From Oreohelix idahoensis (Eukaryota; Mollusca; Gastropoda; Stylommatophora; Oreohelicidae): a stretch of DNA of 64,000 nt. The notes under the pieces are model-generated. The model did not search any database and was not told the origin of the DNA. It saw nothing but the letters and a program-made list of their open reading frames with translations. Shown here in pieces: positions 33,225 to 44,057 of this stretch. The stretch lies in assembly GCA_024509875.1 (NCBI GenBank), contig JAMPIV010012453.1, positions 248,001 to 312,000 of the forward strand, in the 5' to 3' direction. The first letter of the stretch is position 1. The number at the start of each line of letters is the position of its first letter. The position numbers and the translations under genes were made by a program.

Positions 33225-34639
33225 TCAGACGTCCACTTGAATGTTCTCAAAGAAAGCAGTAGTCAGTTTGAGGCTATTTGAATCCCCGTAAAGCTTTTCC
33301 ACGAAAGGAGCTGGCGTCGGCCATATGCACTTTCTCTGTACCACATATAAGGGGCAACTTTGAAGCAGATGTTCAGCAGTCATTTTATCAGTGCCACAGT
33401 TACACTGATCGGTAGTTCCTATCTTTAGCTTGTTGAATAGATGGTATCTCAATCTGTTGTGGCCAGTGCGGAGTCTGAAGATTACCACTTGTTCTCTTCT
33501 GTGGAGCTGGTAGTAAGCATAATTCTGTGTGTGCCCTGGATGTTCTACATTCCATTTGTTTCTGTAACTGATTCTGATAAAACTCTTTGCCTCCTCAAAA
33601 GTTATGCTTGCATCAGGCTGAGGTAGATGTGAACCTTCTTTTGCCATTCTGTCAGCCTCTTCATTGCCGGCGATGTTACAATGAGATGGGATCCACTGGA
33701 TCACAACACTTTTGAATCATTGACAAAGTTTGTGGAGCACTACTCTGAGATCATCCAGGTCTGTATTATTTTGTCTTTTCAACGTTGCAATTACTGACTG
33801 TGCATCAGTAAAGAAAGCAACTTGTCTCTCTGCCGTTTCTTCTGTCAATATAACCTCTGCTGCAGTTTTCAAGGCCTCTGCCTCTGCTCTGAAGATGCTG
33901 GAGAATCGACCTGTCGCCACTGACAGCCTTTTTTCTGCACCAGTGCTTAAGGTCAGAAAGACACCCCCACCTCCATTTTCTGTTGCATTTGTTGCTGATC
34001 CATCCGTATATGCATGGGTCCAGGTGTTGCGTGGATAATGTTTCTCTATGTATTTTGTCGCTATGGATTTTCTATCTGTTGCAGTTTGGCTCTTTTTACT
34101 TTCAATTCCAGGAATGTTTTCTATCATTTTAGGGAAACGATTTTGTTTCCAAACTGGAAGCTTGTGTGCAGTGTAGATGGGTTTAACAGTGGATATTTCA
34201 TCTATGGATACTGCTCTCATTTGTGGTTTGGTTGATTCTACAAAATTACTTCGTTTGAGTCTTTGCCTTCTAAGAGCATTTATTCTATGGCACATTGGGT
34301 GGTCTGTTAGTCTTTTGAATTTTTCGGCCTGTTGTTGAGCCCTACAGTCTCTTCTATCTGTCATTGGCTGGAGGCATGTAATCTTTTCGAGTTCTTTTAT
34401 AGGTGTTGACTTCATGCCTCCCGTTATAATTCTCATTGCTTGATTTTGGAGTCTGCTAATTTTATCGAAGTTTGTCTTAGCTGCTGTTGCCCATGCTGCC
34501 ATGCCATATTCAAGAACTGGCCTCACTCGCCCTGTGTACAACGTCTTAAGCACTTTCTCATCTGCACCCCAAGTTGTTCCAGCAAGTTTTTTTCATAATT
34601 GCCATTCTTTGTCTTGCTCTCATTTGATTTCTGTCAACC
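33225..34639 (-). pseudogene. LINE RNase H and C-terminal Cys/His region
   Basis: Continues the RT protein after the insertion: QVDRNQMRARQRMAIMKKLAG, a frameshift at a T-run near 34590, then TLYTGRVRPVLEYG. RNase H follows with YTDGSATN, FRAEAEALKTA, FFTDAQSVIATL, and WIPSHCNIAGNEEADRMAKE after an in-frame TGA at 33717-33719. The C-terminal CNCGTDKMTAEHLLQSCP is the Cys/His block common in this LINE group. One frameshift and one stop disable it, but otherwise it is well preserved. Confidence 0.88.
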
Positions 34640-34645
34640 TGTTGT

Positions 34646-35269
34646 ATTGTAACACCAATACAAGATGTAGAATCATACACATATCTTGGCAGTAATATAG
34701 ACAAAGTTGGAGGGACAGACAGCGATATCAAAATAAGAATACAAAAGGCAAGAGGAGCTTTCATTGCATTGGGAAATATATGGGATCAAGAGAAATAGGA
34801 TCCAACACGAAAATAAGAATCTTCAACTCAAATGTGAAGTCAGTCCTATTGTATGGCTCTGAGACATGGAGAACAACAAAGACAACAACCAAAAAGCTAC
34901 AGACTTTCATAAATGGGTGCTTGCGTAGAATAGAGGGATTAAAATGGTATGACAAGGTTACCAATGTGGAACTGATGACAAGAACTGGACAAGTGCCAGT
35001 GGAACAAGAGATGAGAAGAAGACGATGGCGATGGATAGGACACACACTGAGGAAACCTGTTGATAGCATTACAAGGCAGTCCTTGTTCTAGAACCCCCAG
35101 GGCAAGAGAGGCAGAGGAAGACCAAGAAGTACGTGGAGAACAGAGTTGGAAACAGAGGTGAAAATGATGAGGAGAACATGGAAAGAACTTGAGATGATGG
35201 CACGTGACAGGAGGACTTGGCATGTGTTTGTTGAAGGCCTATGCTCCTTTGGGAGTGGAGGGTTATGAA
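34646..35269 (+). mobile_element. RTE 3' fragment inserted in the RNase H LINE
   Basis: A 624-bp plus-strand fragment reading DVESYTYLGSNIDKVGGTD, TKIRIFNSNVKSVLLYGSET and QEMRRRRWRWIGHTL, ending near gagggttatgaa. The 6-bp direct repeat tgttgt flanks it (34640-34645 and 35270-35275). Removing it and one repeat copy rejoins the minus-strand codons for TWKQ-QVDRNQ exactly, which confirms the borders. Confidence 0.9.
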
Positions 35270-36810
35270 TGTTGTTTCCAAGTCAGACGGCGATCAAAAA
35301 TAATGCCTAGGTAGTTCGGATTTTCATTTAAATGAAGATTTACTCCGTTTAGTACTAGTTTGAAGCTCTGAGGTCTAGTTGAGAGGCAAAATACAGTGTA
35401 CGTTGTTTTCTCTTCATTAATCTTCATGAGCCATGTTTTGGCCCACTCTTCCAGTGATGTTAGTGCTTGCTGCATCATAATGTTTGCAGTAGTGATACGT
35501 TCTTCAGAGATCCACAACGCTAAGTCATCTGCAAAGGAAGCATTGTGTGCTATTTGTTGAATATTGTCAGTTATGTCATTTATGTGTGCAAGGAACAGTA
35601 TAGGTGACAGGACTCCCCCTTGTGGGACACCCTGCTCTAATATAAACTTTTTACTAATCTGTCCTTGCAGCTGTACTCTGGCGGTTCTATTTTCCAGGAA
35701 GAGACCAATCCATTTGTACATTCGCCCACATACACCACTTCTCTGCAGTTTGACTTTCAATCCCTCTTTCCATACTGTATCGAAAGCTTTTTCTAAATCT
35801 ACCCAAACCACTAGCGTGTGTTTTTTTTCGTGGAAGGCATCTTCGATTTCCTGAGCTATATATGTGATTTGATCCTCAGTGGATCTGTGTTGTCTGAATC
35901 CTGCTTGTTGATGGTTTAATAGGTGTTTGCTTTCCAGGTGCCACATCAGTCTGGTATTTATCATGCGCTCCATCAGTTTTCCTACACAGCTTAGTAGGCT
36001 GATCGGTCTGTAACCATTTGGTTCTTTCGGGTCCTTGTCTTTCTTTGGTATAGGTATCAGTATAGCTTCTTTCCATGCCTGCGGGACAATTCCTCTTTTC
36101 CAACTGTAGTTAAGTACTGCCAGAAGCTTCTTTTTTGCCCTTGTGCCGAGACCTATTAACATTTCATTGGTTATTTCATCTTTTCCAGGTGACTTCTTTT
36201 TCTTTAGTGACTTTATTGCCTCTTCCATTTCTGCCATTGTCAAATTTGTCATCATATGCTCTTCAGGTGCAGTCTGTGTGTTGTCATGAATCAACTGTTC
36301 ATCTGTGACGATTTTCTTCCTGTCAGCGGGGACATCAATGTGATTTGCGCTAGCAATGTATTCTATAAATGCATTTGCAGCTTTTTTGCCTATCAGCATA
36401 TTGTCGCCGTGTTTCAGTGCGATTTGTTTGTAATGAGATCCTTCGTTGTTCAAGGCTCTAACTAGTTTCCATAGCTTATTTCCGTCTTTATCTAAGTTTA
36501 GATTTTCTGTTTTTTCTTTCCAGCAGTTTCTTGTTGTTTTATTTAATGTTTTTCGGTATTTTGCAGTGGTGGCTTTGAGTAATATGTTTGCTACAGTTGT
36601 TTGTTCTCTTTCTGCTGTGTTTCTGATCTCTGTTACTTCATCTTCAAGCCTTTGAAGTTCTTCAGTCCAGTAAGGTTTGTAATTTTGTCTTGCCCCTCTC
36701 GGAATGGAATCAGTGGCTGCTTGTAGTATGGCTCTGTTTAGGCTTTCGACCATCGTTTTCATATTGCCGTGCCGTGTATTAATGGTTTCACAAAACCTGT
36801 CTGACAACAT
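35270..36810 (-). pseudogene. LINE reverse transcriptase (5'-truncated ORF)
   Basis: An open stretch of about 515 codons. It has a pre-RT region, then KKKKSPGKDEITNEML, IPIPKKDKDPKEPNGYRPIS, HQQAGFRQHRSTEDQI, VVWVDLEKAFDTVWKEGL, QGVPQGGVLSPILF and the catalytic FADDLALW, ending at YLGIIFDRRLTWKQ where the RTE fragment cuts it. The endonuclease expected upstream is missing because the copy is 5'-truncated at 36828. The downstream part is at 33225-34639. Confidence 0.9.
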
Positions 36811-36840
36811 TGAAAACTTGTCCCAGTCGCTGATTTATTT

Positions 36841-37815
36841 GACTAAACTAGAGATACAGAACTGTCATTTCGCTGGTTTCAGTTAATTTCATGATTTGTC
36901 TCCTTAAGGTGCATGGAGCCACTTTCTATAGCTGACCCCCTTGCAGGTAGCACCATGTGGCAACATGTACTCTTGTGGCAGTGATTTTTGCATTAGCAAC
37001 TTATTTTACTTAATGAGATTGCCAGCCCCATGCACAATCTTATGACATGACTGAAGAAACTGAAGTTTTGTACTTCCAGATACTGCTGTCAACTGCACAG
37101 GGCAATTTAGTGATGTGAGATCAGGTTTATCATGTTAAACATGAATTTTATCTTGTAAAACAGTACTGCTGGGTATATTAATAAACACAGTTCGTTTGTG
37201 TCAACAACATCTTTGCATGTGCAGATAATAAGACAAGTATCTTTATTTCAGTTTCCACTCTTTCTGGTAAAATAATAATAATAATTTTAAAACAGTAGAT
37301 TAAAACGGTAGTTTGTCTGAAATGGACAAACATTTTTAAGTCAAGAAAATATATATATATATATATATATTTTGTTTTGTTAGCATGGGTATTGACTGTG
37401 AGAGAGAGTATTTGAGGGTGTTATAATGTGGTTGAAGTTGGGAGAAACACAAGCTTGTGGAAAGTTTCAGCAAAATAGTGTAAATAATTCAATGAAGATG
37501 AAACTTCTGCATACAATGGGAACACACTGGCTGATGAGTGCTGGAACATAGAGCATCATGGAATGCACCATTATTTGGAATTAATTTCACATGGCACCAA
37601 CATGAGTAATGTGATTTATAAAGTCTGCAGTTGAGTCTAAGTAATAACAAAAAAATCTATTTTGTAGAAAATGTGTATGCTGTAAACATACTGGGGATGA
37701 AAAGTGTAAAATAATAATATCAATGCAGTGCATATTGAACCATCCTGTATGTTATGTGAGTACTTTAAAATGATGTAATGATTGTTATTTTATGCAAGTA
37801 CATATTTACTTTCAG
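36841..37815. other. Intronic stretch with dispersed repeat and AT microsatellite
   Basis: It holds a second copy of the 1686-1830 repeat (36911-37060) and an (AT)n microsatellite at about 37349-37370. The remainder is AT-rich intron ending in the acceptor tactttcag of the next exon. Confidence 0.6.
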
Positions 37816-37876
37816 AGCTTACCAAATTTGTCAGCAAGACAAAGAAGAAGAGAGCAAAAGAATGACTTTGTTGGAT
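37816..37876 (+). CDS. Host gene exon 5 (short, basic)
   Basis: Acceptor tttactttcag ends at 37815 and the donor gtaagt starts at 37877. It starts in phase 0, as the previous exon requires, and reads SLPNLSARQRRREQKNDFVG plus one base. Strong splice borders and a charged open frame support it. The very basic start may be a nuclear-localisation-like patch. Confidence 0.55.
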
Positions 37877-38022
37877 GTAAGTCAGTTCCTACTAATATAA
37901 GAAATCATATCACAGTATTAACATTTTATAGTAGATCCACAGCAATCCAGCTGGTTCATTTGAAGGAGGTTGTATTTTGTTCTTTTAATACAGTTTAATG
38001 ATAAATAATGTTTTTTTTTTAG

Positions 38023-38217
38023 ACAGAATAAGAAAGCAAGCTGCAAAAATCATGCAGAGAGGAAAGTGGCGTGCAATAAAATGTTTTAAAATACATATTT
38101 CACCAAGTCAATGTGTTATTTGTAGCAAAAGAGAATCCAAGTTCAGCCAGGATCAAGCTGAGACGGGCGCCAGAAAGGGTAGAGTCAGACAGAGTAACAA
38201 AATCAGAGAAAAGAGAT
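38023..38217 (+). CDS. Host gene exon 6 (basic)
   Basis: A T-run acceptor (tttttttttttag, ends 38022) leads into an open frame that joins the previous exon as a Tyr codon: YRIRKQAAKIMQRGKWRAIK, then CVICSKRESKFS. Two donors are possible, gtgagt at 38218 and gtagag at 38179; both leave phase 1. The next exon reads best from phase 0, or from a weak acceptor at 38420 in phase 1, so this border is unsettled. Confidence 0.45.
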
Positions 38218-38413
38218 GTGAGTATTAGTTCCTGTGTACATTGAAAATAAGTTTTTTCCCTCGAGATCTGAAGTGTAATTTCAGTAGGGACAAGTAAAGC
38301 TGTTAGTATAGTTTTGTCTGTTAATAGTTTTTATGTTTGGTTTTTATATCCACATACAGTTAGTTATCAGTGGAGATGTGCTTTTGCTTTAGAAATTGAT
38401 TACAATTTTCCAG

Positions 38414-38547
38414 CTCCAAGTGGAAGCGATTGACCCTCCAAGATTGAGACCAACAAGGCAGCCGTCTATTAATGATAGTACTAGTTCCTCTGATGAATCC
38501 CAGAAACTCACAGGAAAGGAAAGTAATAAAGAAAAAGAAGCTGAAAG
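38414..38547 (+). CDS. Host gene exon 7
   Basis: Acceptor acaattttccag ends at 38413 and donor gtaagg starts at 38548. It reads LQVEAIDPPRLRPTRQPSIN, then a serine and lysine/glutamate-rich stretch ending EKEAE plus two bases of an Arg codon. The next exon (41313) supplies the third base and stays open, which supports both. Confidence 0.6.
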
Positions 38548-38879
38548 GTAAGGAGCGTTTTATGTCCATATTTATCTGAGCTGAAAAAAATGTTTGGATA
38601 AAAAATTTTTTTGGCTTAATCAATAATTTAATTGTTTCTTATAAAATTTCTTTCCATCAAAACTTGCAGTTCTGGCATTTTTAGTATATTTTCATTTTGG
38701 TTGGTGTAGATAATTGATGAGGTCCTAGAATGGAGTTTACTGTCCAGCAACAAGCATAGGTCATTAGTCTTTGTGTCTTATTCTTGAATTTAATTTGTCA
38801 TCAGTTGCTTAGTGGCATTTATAAAACAAACATTTATGCTCTGCAAGGAAATTATACAAATTACTCTGTGAAGTCTAGG

Positions 38880-39283
38880 AGAGGGATGAAATGCCAGTAG
38901 ACTGGAAGAAAGGATATCAAGTTACCAAGGATGGGAGGTTGAAAGAGTGCACAAATTAGAGGAATAATGTTAAACAGGATCATCCTTCAGAGATTAACAG
39001 AAGCTATATGTATATAAATCTTGGCAGCAATGTAAACAAAGTTGGGGGAACAGATAATTTAAAACAAAAAAATACGAAACGCAAAGAGGGGCTTTCATTG
39101 CACTTGGAATATTACATGGAAATCAAAAGAAATCAATTCCAACACAAAAATAGAAATATTCAACTCGGATGTCATAGTAGTCCAATTGTTTGGCTCAGTA
39201 ACATGGAGACTGAAACATGAAATAAAACCAGAAAGATACAGAATTTCTTAAATGGATGCTTATGCAAAATAGAGGAATTGAAT
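38880..39283 (+). pseudogene. RTE-like LINE relic, left part
   Basis: Decayed plus-strand copy of the RTE family at 34646-35269. It keeps YINLGSNVNKVGGTD, a GAFIALG-like block and a decayed NVKSVLLYGSETW segment, broken by frameshifts. It stops near 39283 (cagaatttcttaaatggatgc) and resumes at about 40396. Confidence 0.65.
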
Positions 39284-39289
39284 CATCAT

Positions 39290-39690
39290 TAGCTGCTATC
39301 TCCACATTAAAGGTCGGTTGCAGTGGATCTTCATCTTCTGCCTCTTGTCTTGATCAACTTTTTCCTTTCCATCTCTTGATGTTATCTTCCCACTTACAGC
39401 GCTGTCTTCCTCTTGCACATTTGCCTTCAGCTCTTCCTTCCATTATGGTCTTCAGCAAAGTCTTAGTCTTTTGATATGGCCAAAATATTTTGCTGTCTAA
39501 TGTTGATCTCCTTCATTAATTCTATTTTCATTCCTAGGTTTTCTAAGAGCTCTTTATTTGTTTTCTTCTCATTTTATGAGGCGACCCCCATTCTATTATA
39601 TATCAACATCTCAGTGGCCTCAGTTCTTTCTTTCAATTGCTTTTTCATGTTTCTTCACCATACAGAAATGAATTATATATATAACATTTG
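39290..39690 (-). pseudogene. Antisense LINE C-terminal relic
   Basis: On the minus strand it reads KHEKAIERTEATEMLIYNRM, then ENLGMKIELMKEINIRQQN and an RQMCKRKTALSGKITSRDG-like stretch, the pattern of a LINE post-RT region. It is frameshifted and lies inside the interrupted RTE relic. Confidence 0.5.
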
Positions 39691-39844
39691 ATTCTCAGTT
39701 TTCATTTATGAGTTAATTGTTTAGATAGTATTTGTCTCATATTATTGAATGTAGCTTTGGCAATTTCTGTTCTCTCCTTGATTGGACCAGGAATTTACGT
39801 AGCTGTTTCTGTCTTATTATTGTAACTCCATTACATTCTTTAGG

Positions 39845-40140
39845 ATATTTACATGGTATGACCCCCAGTTCCTTTGGGCCTATCGGCTACGTGGTGAGGG
39901 GGCGCATATGCTGCATGAGCAACAGCTTGATCTCCATATAACTGTGCCCAAGCTTGCACCCTGGAGAAGATCACTACGGCGCCACGAAAAGAAGCTCTCA
40001 CAACAAGCAGAAGAGAAAAGAACATGTCGAAAGGAACACCAGGCAAAAAGACAGCTGAGGGCTATCACGTCAGGGGAGCATTCCCATAGTCAGTTATGAC
40101 TGAAGGGGGCTACTATTACCCCAGTCTCTGTCACAGTGGC
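39845..40140. repeat. GC-richer unassigned block
   Basis: A distinct block (gtatgacccccagttcctttggg to ggggctactattaccccag) denser in GC than the intron around it. The ends hint at an inverted pair (ccccagt / accccag). No product is supported. It may be a LINE 5' leader or a non-autonomous repeat. Confidence 0.35.
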
Positions 40141-40395
40141 CAGCTGTTATCTTTTTTCCTTGCCCTGGTATGCCTCTAGTGTGCCACACACTTTGCTGTT
40201 TTGCTTCATGAGCCGTTGATCTTTTCATATTCTGCCGCCTCACTCACTGCCTCAGTCTTTGTGTGCTAGGAATGAACACCTACCTCACTCAAGTAGTTTA
40301 GACAGTCAACCAAGACTTGTCTGGGATGTGGCCTCTGCTGTACACAAGTATTTGTGGAGCCATGCATGAGCTAGATAAGAGAAAGGAACCAAATA

Positions 40396-40990
40396 TGATC
40401 CAAACTATCCATTAAGGTTAAGATGGATTGAAATGGGGTGACAAAAACACTAATGTAAAACTGATAGAATGAGCCGCACAATTACCAGTGGAACATAATG
40501 TGAGGAGTTAATGCTGGCACTGGATAGGACAACCAACGGGCTGATCACCCGTTTGCCAGTTACTTCGATTACGGAAACAACAGCAAATGGATTGATTTGC
40601 CGTTGCCCTAAAGACGCCAATAGGCGTGATGGGAAACAATGGCAAAGAAAACCTATCTGCTGTTGCCCTAAGACGCCACTAGGCGTAATGGCCACTGACT
40701 GCTTTGACGGTCGGTGGCTAAGGAAAGAAGAAGAAGAAGAGAAGACTGGATAGGACATACATTGATAAAAACCAGTTGATAGCATTACATAGGAGTTCCT
40801 GTTGTGGGACATCAAGGGTCAAGAAATAGAGATCAAAATCAGGTGGAGAAACTGAAGGGCCTCCCTGTCCTGTGCCATCAAGGTCTTTCCATGTCCATGA
40901 ATGGATGGCATCGGACAGAAAAGCTTAAGATGTATTTGCTAAAGGCCTGTGTTCGTTCCACAGAGAGTTGTTAATGATGTTGTATAAAAA
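40396..40990 (+). pseudogene. RTE-like LINE relic, right part, with nested LINE tail
   Basis: It continues the relic at 38880-39283: a decayed RLRWIEMG-like start, TGGATAGGACATACATTG (the WIGHTL block) and the family 3' end aaaggcctgtgttcg. It is split by the insertion at 40532-40744. Confidence 0.65.
40532..40744 (+). mobile_element. 5'-truncated (GAA)n-tailed LINE tail
   Basis: A 213-bp insertion with 13-bp target duplication actggataggaca (40519-40531 and 40745-40757). It shares agacgccactaggcg and gccactgactgctttgacgg with the complement of the 4562-5181 copy and ends in gaagaagaagaagag. Its own 3' region contains a partial tandem repeat of the gccctaagacgcca segment. Confidence 0.88.
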
Positions 40991-41312
40991 ATGTTTTGGT
41001 TATTTTTAAATTTATTTGATTACTATTTGATTATTAATGTTATTAGACCTAAAGGTCTTTTATATTGGGACATGCATCCTAATATAACCGACTAGGCTGA
41101 AACCTCGCCAAAACGAGGCAAAATTTTATTTAAAATTTTGTTTTTTATTACTACATGAAGCTTGGTGCTGGGAGTGGCTGATTGCCACAGTAAACTTCTC
41201 TGGCGCTGTGAGCAGCTCACGGTAGTTAAAGTATTAAAATTGCGGATTGGAAATATACCTTTTTCCCCTTGCTTCCTTTTAAGCATTCATGTATTCTTTG
41301 TTTTATTTGTAG
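40991..41312. other. Intronic stretch, no gene supported
   Basis: AT-rich intron running into the acceptor ttgttttatttgtag of exon 8. The segment tgaaacctcgccaaaacgaggc at about 41098-41119 contains a short hairpin, cctcg/cgagg. No other feature was seen. Confidence 0.5.
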
Positions 41313-41515
41313 AGTGAACAAAGAGATGAATAACTTTATCTGTCTTTTGGACACTACCCTTCAAATGAATAACACAATAGAAAACTCAGAAGAAGAAGAG
41401 GAGCTGGTACCTGTTGTAGGGGAGCCTATCAATTCTAAGATGTCATTACCACCTACTCCATTACCACATCAGCATTCTAAAGATCAACAGATTCATAAAT
41501 CTGTTTCCATGCCAA
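41313..41515 (+). CDS. Host gene exon 8
   Basis: Acceptor ttgttttatttgtag ends at 41312 and donor gtgagtgag starts at 41516. The first base completes the Arg codon split in exon 7. It then reads VNKEMNNFICLLDTTLQMNN, an acidic EEEEELVPVVGEPI stretch and a proline/histidine-rich end. It ends in phase 1, so at least one more exon must follow. None was recognised downstream in the window. Family unknown. Confidence 0.62.
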
Positions 41516-41599
41516 GTGAGTGAGCATTCATGTTAGTTTTTTATGCTTTTCTTGGAATTGTTCATTTAGTGAACAGTACACAACATGTCTGCGTTACTG

Positions 41600-42173
41600 T
41601 TACGGTATATGATATTAACGCCGTCTGCTAAAGGTTACCAGACGTGCAATTATAAAGGTTAAGACATTTAATATATTGCGATAGATGTTTCAATTAATGA
41701 ACGCTTTATACACGATCGATTATGACGTGTATAGCGTTGTTTAGGACACAGTCGGTAACTAAGAAACGCTACCCTTTTCACATTGACCGTCAAGCTGTTA
41801 AGACGCGTCTGACTCTCCTTCCAATGTTGGGCATGGTATTGCCATACAGATATATTTTATGCAAGTACGGACATGGGTCAGTCCATTGCTATTACGAAGA
41901 TTTGAAATGATTAAAGGTCAGTACGAAAGTAAAAATTAAGGAAGGATGAATTACAGTCCATAGTATTTGATTTTGCCAGACTCATAGACTCACTGTCGGC
42001 CGTTGGAAAACCCCAACCGCGCGTGCATACAGCTATGACAATCTGCATACAGTAATTTGATTATTGGACAAGGACTGATAGGATATCTGCATATCTATGC
42101 CATTTTTAATAACAAAACAATGTTTGTTATTATTACCTGAGGATAGATTGTCAACTTTATCAACCAGCTTAAA
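41600..42173 (+). repeat. Left inverted arm of element F
   Basis: 574 bp complementary to 43303-43878. The same short open frame (41722-41910) is read from each arm, as expected of an exact palindrome. The inner 130 bp is the complement of protease-integrase coding sequence, so the arms are more than an LTR. Confidence 0.88.
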
Positions 42174-43443
42174 CTACTGTTCGGCACATCCGAATGCAAC
42201 CATTTCTAACTCCTCATTAAGAGAACCTCTACCTGTGGCGTCTAATATGGCCTACAATCATAATAGCAAACAAAGACATCACAGTGTAGACAGAAGCAGG
42301 TTCCAAAGAAATCACAATGTTAACTTTCAGAAGGGACATAATAATGATTTCAACAATAAAAATGAGTTCAACAGAGGTAGGTCACGAGATAGAAATTATT
42401 CACCTCAAACAAACTACCACAATGGTCAACATAACACTCATTATAATCGATCACATACTCCCAATAATAATAGTAACTGGAATGGTAATAATCATGGCTC
42501 GAGACATCGAGATAATAGTTACTATCGAGGGCGACGAGATAATTCTAACAATTATACTCGGAATCGATCTCATTCTCGGGGATCATCTCATTACAACCAT
42601 AATACAGGGGCGGCAGTTACAAATAATACTACCCCTATAGCTCAGGTCCCACTTGACAATAATACAACACAGTCTTCTGCTGCATGTTTTGCTATTAATT
42701 ATAATGTGGCAAATAGTTGCCAGCAATGCAATCTTATTTTTCAGAAGGCGAAAGAAACAGTGCTTAACTGCGGACATATTATACCACAGGTAGGTCTTGC
42801 AGTCAACGATGGAACAGGCCTATTAATTTTTAACAGAGGATTAGTTAATGGATCCGTCGTCTCAGTGTTGAGGGATTCGGGATCCACAACGATTGGGGTA
42901 CGACAGTCGCTGATACATCCCAGCTGTGCAACGGGGGAATATGTCCGTTGCATGACGTTTGGTGGAACAATAGAGTTTTACCCCACAGCTATTATTCATG
43001 TTAACACTCCTTTTTTCACAGGGAATGTAAAAGTATGTATGCTAAAAAAGCCTATAGCTGATTTGATGGTCGGTCGTATACACGGCAGTAAAGATTGTAC
43101 TCCAGATGAGATTATAGAATGGGAGAAACATAACCTATGCACTGGAAACGCCGTGACAACTAGAGCGCAGACTCAACTCATGGAGAAAGTTGATGATAAT
43201 AAAATGGATGCAGACAACCAAGAGGAATTTGTAGTCAATTCACCTATTGATAGGGAAACATTTGCAACCAAACAAAAAGAGGATAAATCTTTAAAAAAAT
43301 TTTTTAAGCTGGTTGATAAAGTTGACAATCTATCCTCAGGTAATAATAACAAACATTGTTTTGTTATTAAAAATGGCATAGATATGCAGATATCCTATCA
43401 GTCCTTGTCCAATAATCAAATTACTGTATGCAGATTGTCATAG
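42097..43443 (+). CDS. Element F gag-protease-integrase N-terminus fragment
   Basis: A 448-codon open frame. Its first 25 codons come from the complementary arm and are probably not native; the body starts near 42174, with a first Met at 42247. An N/R/H/S-rich region (about residues 50-190) has no classical CCHC knuckle. A retropepsin-like domain follows: RGLVNGSVVSVLRDSGSTTIGV with catalytic DSG, a VNTPFFTGNV strand and ADLMVGRI. Then come VTTRAQTQ and KQKEDKSLKKFFKLVDKV ... CFVIKNGI, the start of an integrase N-terminal region. Protease leading directly to integrase indicates a Gmr1-like order. The frame then runs into the arm and stops. Confidence 0.78.
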   Translation: MPFLITKQCLLLLPEDRLSTLSTSLNYCSAHPNATISNSSLREPLPVASNMAYNHNSKQRHHSVDRSRFQRNHNVNFQKGHNNDFNNKNEFNRGRSRDRNYSPQTNYHNGQHNTHYNRSHTPNNNSNWNGNNHGSRHRDNSYYRGRRDNSNNYTRNRSHSRGSSHYNHNTGAAVTNNTTPIAQVPLDNNTTQSSAACFAINYNVANSCQQCNLIFQKAKETVLNCGHIIPQVGLAVNDGTGLLIFNRGLVNGSVVSVLRDSGSTTIGVRQSLIHPSCATGEYVRCMTFGGTIEFYPTAIIHVNTPFFTGNVKVCMLKKPIADLMVGRIHGSKDCTPDEIIEWEKHNLCTGNAVTTRAQTQLMEKVDDNKMDADNQEEFVVNSPIDRETFATKQKEDKSLKKFFKLVDKVDNLSSGNNNKHCFVIKNGIDMQISYQSLSNNQITVCRLS

Positions 43444-43878
43444 CTGTATGCACGCGCGGTTGGGGTTTTCCAACGGCCGACAGTGAGTCTATGAGTCTGG
43501 CAAAATCAAATACTATGGACTGTAATTCATCCTTCCTTAATTTTTACTTTCGTACTGACCTTTAATCATTTCAAATCTTCGTAATAGCAATGGACTGACC
43601 CATGTCCGTACTTGCATAAAATATATCTGTATGGCAATACCATGCCCAACATTGGAAGGAGAGTCAGACGCGTCTTAACAGCTTGACGGTCAATGTGAAA
43701 AGGGTAGCGTTTCTTAGTTACCGACTGTGTCCTAAACAACGCTATACACGTCATAATCGATCGTGTATAAAGCGTTCATTAATTGAAACATCTATCGCAA
43801 TATATTAAATGTCTTAACCTTTATAATTGCACGTCTGGTAACCTTTAGCAGACGGCGTTAATATCATATACCGTAACA
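43303..43878 (-). repeat. Right inverted arm of element F
   Basis: 576 bp, the reverse complement of the left arm. Coding for the end of the open frame (to 43443) lies here in its natural sense. Confidence 0.88.
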
Positions 43879-44057
43879 GTTACACATGGGGAAGTCAATG
43901 TTTCTTAGAAATTTAGACAGTTACAGTTGAAAAAAAAAAGTAAATACAGAATCTCTTCAGAAAATCTCTGAAGATCAAAGGGTGTGGCTATATGCTTATG
44001 AGAAAGGAAAGTTGGGGGAGGTTGAAAAAACTACTGGAGACAAAATATTTGGTTATA

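Larger units (their letters stand above)
33198..36828 (-). mobile_element. 5'-truncated LINE with RNase H, (GAA)n tail
   Basis: Minus-strand insertion with 12-bp target duplication gctgatttattt (33186-33197 and 36829-36840) and a (GAA)n tail on the minus strand (33198-33215). It carries RT, RNase H and a C-terminal Cys/His block, which places it with I-group rather than RTE elements. An RTE fragment (34646-35269) interrupts the ORF. Decayed sister sequence flanks element G (44058-44234, 46392-46487). Confidence 0.9.
41600..43878 (+). mobile_element. Palindromic LTR-type element F (inverted arms)
   Basis: Starts TGTTACGG and ends CCGTAACA, flanked by the 5-bp direct repeat gttac (41595-41599 and 43879-43883), which suggests integrase-type insertion. 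The two ends are inverted, not direct, repeats: arms 41600-42173 and 43303-43878 appear identical by eye. The unique centre (1129 bp) carries a gag-protease fragment whose coding runs into the right arm. It sits in what is likely a host intron just after exon 8. Confidence 0.85.

Noticed and set aside
37349..37370. AT repeat as an origin or regulatory site
   Set aside because: A plain AT microsatellite with nothing to support a function.
41600..43878. Element F as a PIF/Harbinger transposon with TTA target
   Set aside because: A cttac-shifted reading gives a TTA duplication, but the 5-bp gttac duplication with TG...CA ends and retroviral-type protease content fits an LTR-type insertion better.
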